A stretch of DNA of 64,000 nt from Pleodorina starrii. Taxonomy: Eukaryota; Chlorophyta; Chlorophyceae; Chlamydomonadales; Volvocaceae. The notes under the pieces were generated by a model that saw nothing but the letters and a program-made list of their open reading frames with translations, was not told the DNA's origin and searched no databases. The position numbers and the translations under genes are program-made. This document shows positions 60,201 through 64,000 of the stretch, piece after piece. The stretch lies in assembly GCA_030267565.1 (NCBI GenBank), contig BRXU01000001.1, positions 9,589,001 through 9,653,000 on the forward strand, in the 5' to 3' direction. Positions within the stretch are counted from its first letter, which is position 1. The number at the start of each line of letters is the position of its first letter.

Positions 60201-63200
60201 CTGTGCTGTGCTGCACTGAAGTCGTCAGCCTGTCCCTGCGCCGTGTGCTCTGTGCCGTGCTGTGGTCTGCGGTGCTGCGGCTCTCTGCGGGGTCTGCGGC
60301 ATCTGTCTGAACCCTGTGCCCACCCGCCCGCCACCCTTACCGTCCCGCTGAGCCGCCCTGCCCTGCTTGGCCGACTCGCCCTCTGTTCCCCTCGTTGACC
60401 TCCCGACCCGACCCGACCCGACCCGACCCGACCCGACCCGACCCGACCCGACCCGACCCGACCCGACCCGACCCGACCCAACGGTTCACGGAGGGGTGAA
60501 GGAGGTCCGCATGAGGTCTGCAGACTCGCTGAGCCGCTGTGGGGTGGGGCCGTGACGTAGCTCGTGTGCGCCCGCCTCTCGGCCTCGCCGCAAGCTCGGC
60601 CCAACGCGACCTCGGTTTGAGGCCCCTCCCTCCCTCCCTCCTTGTGAAACACCTCCCCCTCCTCCTCCCCCTCCTCCTCCCTGTCCTCCTCCTCCCCCTC
60701 CCCCCAGGTGAGCGCACCCAGCTGACCAACCTGGTATTCATGGGTATGGGGGAGCCGCTGCACAACACGGAGGCGGTGCTGGCGGCGGCCGACATCGTGT
60801 CGCACTACCTGGGACTGCACATCTCGCACAACAAGGTGGGGACTGGGCGGGGCTGGCTGGGGGGCTGGGCTGGGGGGCCTGGGGGGGGGCTGGGGTGGGC
60901 TGGGCTGGCTGGGGGGCTGGCTGGGGGGCTGGGCTGCGGGGCTGGCTGGGGGGCTGGCTGGGGGGCTGGGCTGCGGGGCTGGCTGGGGGGCTGGCTGGGG
61001 GGCTGGGGGGGCTGGGGTTCCGCGCCCGGCCGCCAGTCGGACCTCAACCCGACGGCACCCACCAAGATCTTCTCCAACCACCTCAACCACGTCCTCTCCC
61101 ATCCACTGCGAGTGGGAGTACTACAAGAAGAACAACTCGGTGCGCGGTGTGCGTTCGCTGGGGCGGATGGGAAGGGCCACCGCGGGGACGGCTGTAAGGA
61201 GTGCCCATCCGCCCCAGCGAACGCACACCGCGCACCGAGTTGTTCTTCTTGTAGTACTCCCACTCGCAATGGATGGGAGAGGACGTGGTTGAGGTGGTTG
61301 GAGAAGATCTTGGTGGGTGCCGTCGGGTTGAGGTCCGACTGGCGGCCGGGCGCGGAACCGCTGGGGGGGGCGGCGCCGCTACGTCACGCGCTTCCGCTCC
61401 TAGGCCACCGGGCTGGAACCCGTTCGCGGTTCTCAGGACGTAGCGGTCGTGGCATGGTCTTGATCTGCCCGCGGCGCTGCCACCCGGCAACCACCCGGCA
61501 GGCCGTCTCCTTCTCCGCTGCGATATTTTCTTTTTACCAACCGGCAGGCCGGCCGAGGACGTCGGAACCCGCCTTCCGGGTGAAGCTCGCCGTTACGTTG
61601 CCTTAGCCGCCTCCGCTGCGCCTTACGTTGTGCCCCTGCTGCTGCTGCCGCTGCTGCTGCTCTCACCGCCTCTCACCGCCTCTCACCGCCTCGCACCGCC
61701 TCTCACCGCCTCTGTCCAGATCACGATCAGCACGGTGGGTTTGGTTCCTGAGATGCGCTCCGTGGTGGCGAGGAGCCGTGTGCAGATGGCGCTGTCACTG
61801 CATGCGACCACGGGTGAGGGGGAGGGCGAGGGGGAGGGGGAGGGGGAGGGGGAGGGGGAGGGGGAGGGGGAGGGGGAGGGGGCCGCTGCTGTAGATCGAC
61901 TGTTTGTGTGTGGGGAGGGGGGGAGGGAGGTGGGAGGGGATTGGGAGGGAGAGAGACCGCATTGGCGGGCGGGGTGGTGGTGGTGGCGGTGGGGGCTCCC
62001 TCCCATTGAATCCACCGAATCCACGTGAGGGGCGGATAAGGGGACATGGGGTCGCTGCGGTGGCGTGCGGCCGCAGCCCGGGCTGCCTCGTCTCACTCGT
62101 CTCGCTAGCTCGCATGCTGGTTGGTGCAGACCAGCGCCAAGGGCGCTAATGTTTCCCCCTCAGCCCCTCCACAGCCCCCTGTACACCCCTTTCATCCCGG
62201 GCCCCCTAACCTCCGACCTGCGTGTCTACATACGTGCATACATGGCGACCGCCCATCCATCTTCCACGGCCCGCCCGCCTGCCTTACCACCACCTCGCAC
62301 GCTTAAGTCGATAGAACTGGAGCTAATGCAAGTTTTATTTATGTTCCACCACCCTTTGCAGCTGGTTCGATTTTAGACCTTCACCTCACCCTCACCTTCA
62401 CCCTTCACCCCACCTGCCTCTCAACTTGCCGCAGACGAGGTGCGTGACTGGATAGTTCCCGTCAACCGCCGCTACGACCTGGCCTCTCTCACATCGGCCC
62501 TGGAGGAGCTCTTTCCAAAGCCACCGGACACCGCAACACAGCCGCGCAGGCAACAGCACCAGCAGCAGCAGCACCCGCAGCACCAGCAGCAGGAGCAGCA
62601 GGAGCAGCAGGAGCAACAGCAACACGAGCAGCAACAGGCGCAGGGCGAGGAGGCGGGCGGTGTGTCTGCGTCAGCGTCCGGCTGTGCGGAGGCGGTGGGC
62701 AGCCGACGATCTGCGGTGACGGTGGTGGTGGTGCCGGAGGCGGCGGGGAGCCGAGGAGCGGTTTCGGAGCCGGAAGCGGAGGCGGCAGGCCGATGGCTGC
62801 CGCCCGTGGGGCCAACCACCTCCTCGCAGCATCGGGGGGCGGCGGCGGTGCACCCACACCTCCCCGGCGCCAACGATGGCAGCAGCAGCTGCAGCAGTGG
62901 CAGTAGTGGCAGTAGTGGCCATGACAGCCCGGGAGCTAGCACGGAAGTCGGCGGCAGCAGCAGCCGCCTGGCGGGAGCGGCATCGTCGGCGTCGCCGTCG
63001 GCATCGGCGGTGGGGCCAGGGCCAGGAGCAGGGCCAGGGACATGGGCGGGACCCGCAACGCGCGGAGGTTCGGCGTCGACGTCAGGCGGCAGCAGCAGCA
63101 GCAGTGGAGGCGGTGGTGGTGGTGGTGGTGGTCGGAGTCTGTTGGTGGAGTATACGATGCTGCACGGCATCAACGACACGCTGGAGGACGCGGAGCGGTG

Positions 63201-63800
63201 AGCGCGAAGGAGGGGGGGTATCGAAGGGGTATAGTTTGGGTGGTATCGACGACACCGCAACCGCGGCAGCGAGGGAATGGAGGCCGGGGGCCCCACAGGG
63301 GAGGGCTGGGGGGGAGAGAGACCGGTCGGGAGGTTCGCGGTGCGGGCATAGAGGGAGCCGGGGTGTCGGGTTTCGAAGCGGGGAGGAGCAGATTCGGATT
63401 CGGGTTCGGATTCGGGGTAGCTGGTGAAAGCAACCGTTTGGAAGGTGGAGGGGCCCATCACGGCGGAGCAGGTAGGGGCCAGAGCACCCCCCGGGGGCAG
63501 GACAGCGCCCCCCTGCGGCCACACAGCTCGCCAGCCCACCTGCGTCCTAGCCCTCCGCCTCCCCTTACCATACCACCTCCCCGCCTTCTGATTGCCCCTC
63601 CTCCCCTTCCACCCCCCACCCCCACCCCCTCCTCCGCAGTCTGGCCTCCATGCTGTCCCGGGTGCACTGCAAGGTCAACCTCATCGTGTTCAACCCCCAC
63701 GCCGGCACCCGCTTCCAGCCCTCCACGGAGCAAGCGGTGACGGACTTCCGGTCGGCGCTGGTGCAGCGGGGGCTGGTGTGCACCATTCGAGACAGCCGGG
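57294..63800 (+). CDS. rlmN: RlmN-type radical SAM RNA adenine-C2 methyltransferase, 3' end outside window
   Basis: Clear exons: 57294(?)-57517, 58138-58220, 58477-58618, 59287-59473, 59867-59987, 60708-60835, 61720-61813, 62435-63197 and 63640-63800, all in phase. RlmN methylates C2 of an adenosine in 23S rRNA (A2503) and some tRNAs via a radical SAM cluster; a plastid or mitochondrial target is likely in an alga. Landmarks are LTLPELEAWCASEG, ANRALQLWRWMY, LTICVSSQVGCAMNCQFCYT (methyl-carrier-region Cys and the CxxxCxxC cluster motif), LTNLVFMGMGEPLHNTEAVL, ITISTVGLVPEM, QMALSLHATTDEVRDWIVPV, EYTMLHGINDTLEDAER, and VNLIVFNPHAGTRFQPS. About 200 residues of Gln/Ser/Gly-rich sequence interrupt the usual short stretch before EYTML. 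The terminal part with the second catalytic Cys (family ACGQL) lies off the right edge. The start is unresolved. Confidence 0.88.
58650..58733 (+). repeat. (GGGA)n microsatellite
   Basis: About twenty GGGA units in an rlmN intron, about 30 nt after the donor. Confidence 0.93.
60402..60478 (+). repeat. (CCCGA)n microsatellite
   Basis: About fifteen units in an rlmN intron; reverse complement of the VPS54 intron array at 21141-21240. Confidence 0.95.
60876..61015 (+). repeat. GGCTGGGG-type minisatellite
   Basis: GGCTGGGGGGCTGGCTGGGG units abutting the left end of the foldback at 61016. Confidence 0.85.
61016..61359. repeat. Near-perfect foldback: 156-nt inverted repeat, 32-nt spacer, in rlmN intron
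   Basis: 61016-61171 and 61204-61359 are reverse complements with one mismatch (C/T in the CCATCCAC/TTGCGAG segment). The spacer is 61172-61203. The left arm in one plus frame reads CEWEYYKKNNSVRGVRSLGR with high third-position GC, and another stretch reads TKIFSNHLNHVLS, so the arms look like copied exon pieces of a gene not otherwise in this window. The foldback lies wholly inside intron 60836-61719 and would be transcribed with rlmN as a long hairpin RNA. Confidence 0.95.
61814..61880 (+). repeat. (GGGGGA)n array
   Basis: About ten units directly after the rlmN donor at 61814; same unit as the VPS54 intron array at 23631-23868. Confidence 0.9.
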
Positions 63801-64000
63801 GTGAGCGCACCTGGGGGGGAGGAGGAGCGCCTTTGGGCAACGGCACGTCTAGCACTGTCATCCTCCCTTGCCTCGTGCACGTGTGTGCGTCCGCCGCGTC
63901 CTCTCCGCAACCCGGACAGCAGCAGTGACAGCCACCCACATCAGCCACCGCCACCGCGTGGAGGCCACCCACCCATTCGATGCCTGCTTGGACTGTCATA
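63801..64000 (+). other. Partial last visible rlmN intron
   Basis: Begins with GTGAGC after the SRG-ending exon. The family's closing DI..ACGQL segment is not found before the window ends. Confidence 0.5.

Overview
The window is nuclear DNA from a GC-rich chlorophycean green alga, most likely a volvocalean/chlamydomonadalean relative. The signs are very high third-position GC in coding exons, many short exons with GTGAG/GTGGG donors, introns full of G-runs, C-runs and micro/minisatellites, Ala/Gly/Gln homopolymers inside proteins, TGTAA-type polyadenylation signals, and an interstitial (TTTTAGGG)3 block, the telomere repeat type of that group. No species is claimed. Exon models were built by hand from splice-site phase and protein-family knowledge. 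In the models below, every junction between listed exons keeps the frame.

Layout from left to right. (1) 291-2911 (+): 3' part of a GhrA-type 2-hydroxyacid dehydrogenase running in from the left edge. (2) 2912-6229: convergent 3' flank with no gene seen. (3) 6230-15331 (-): an 11-exon transmembrane receptor-like protein kinase with ectodomain, TM helix, low-complexity juxtamembrane and TKL-like kinase domain; it has an in-frame TAA just before the kinase domain. (4) 15715-15891 (+): a 58-codon membrane-protein ORF. (5) 16026-29729 (+): VPS54, the GARP tethering-complex subunit, in about 17 exons. (6) 32164-33582 (-): a single-exon type II membrane glycosyltransferase-like protein. (7) 33583-41271: a compositionally different, gene-poor block with a probable frameshifted gene relic at about 34.1-35.3 kb. 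(8) 41272-46952 (+): a six-exon, 1405-residue Gln/Ala-rich protein I do not recognise. (9) 46953-53445: no gene seen. (10) 53446-56501 (-): a seven-exon histidine phosphatase. (11) about 57294-63800 (+): an RlmN-type radical-SAM RNA methyltransferase running off the right edge.

The genes look like unrelated housekeeping and signalling loci rather than a pathway cluster. The novelty is in the non-coding DNA. A 156-nt inverted repeat with one mismatch (61016-61359) lies in an rlmN intron and its arms carry coding-like sequence. A second hairpin with 54-nt arms lies in a kinase intron. A roughly 40-bp dispersed repeat occurs 12 times and sits beside splice sites with a strict orientation rule: G-rich strand after donors, C-rich strand before acceptors.
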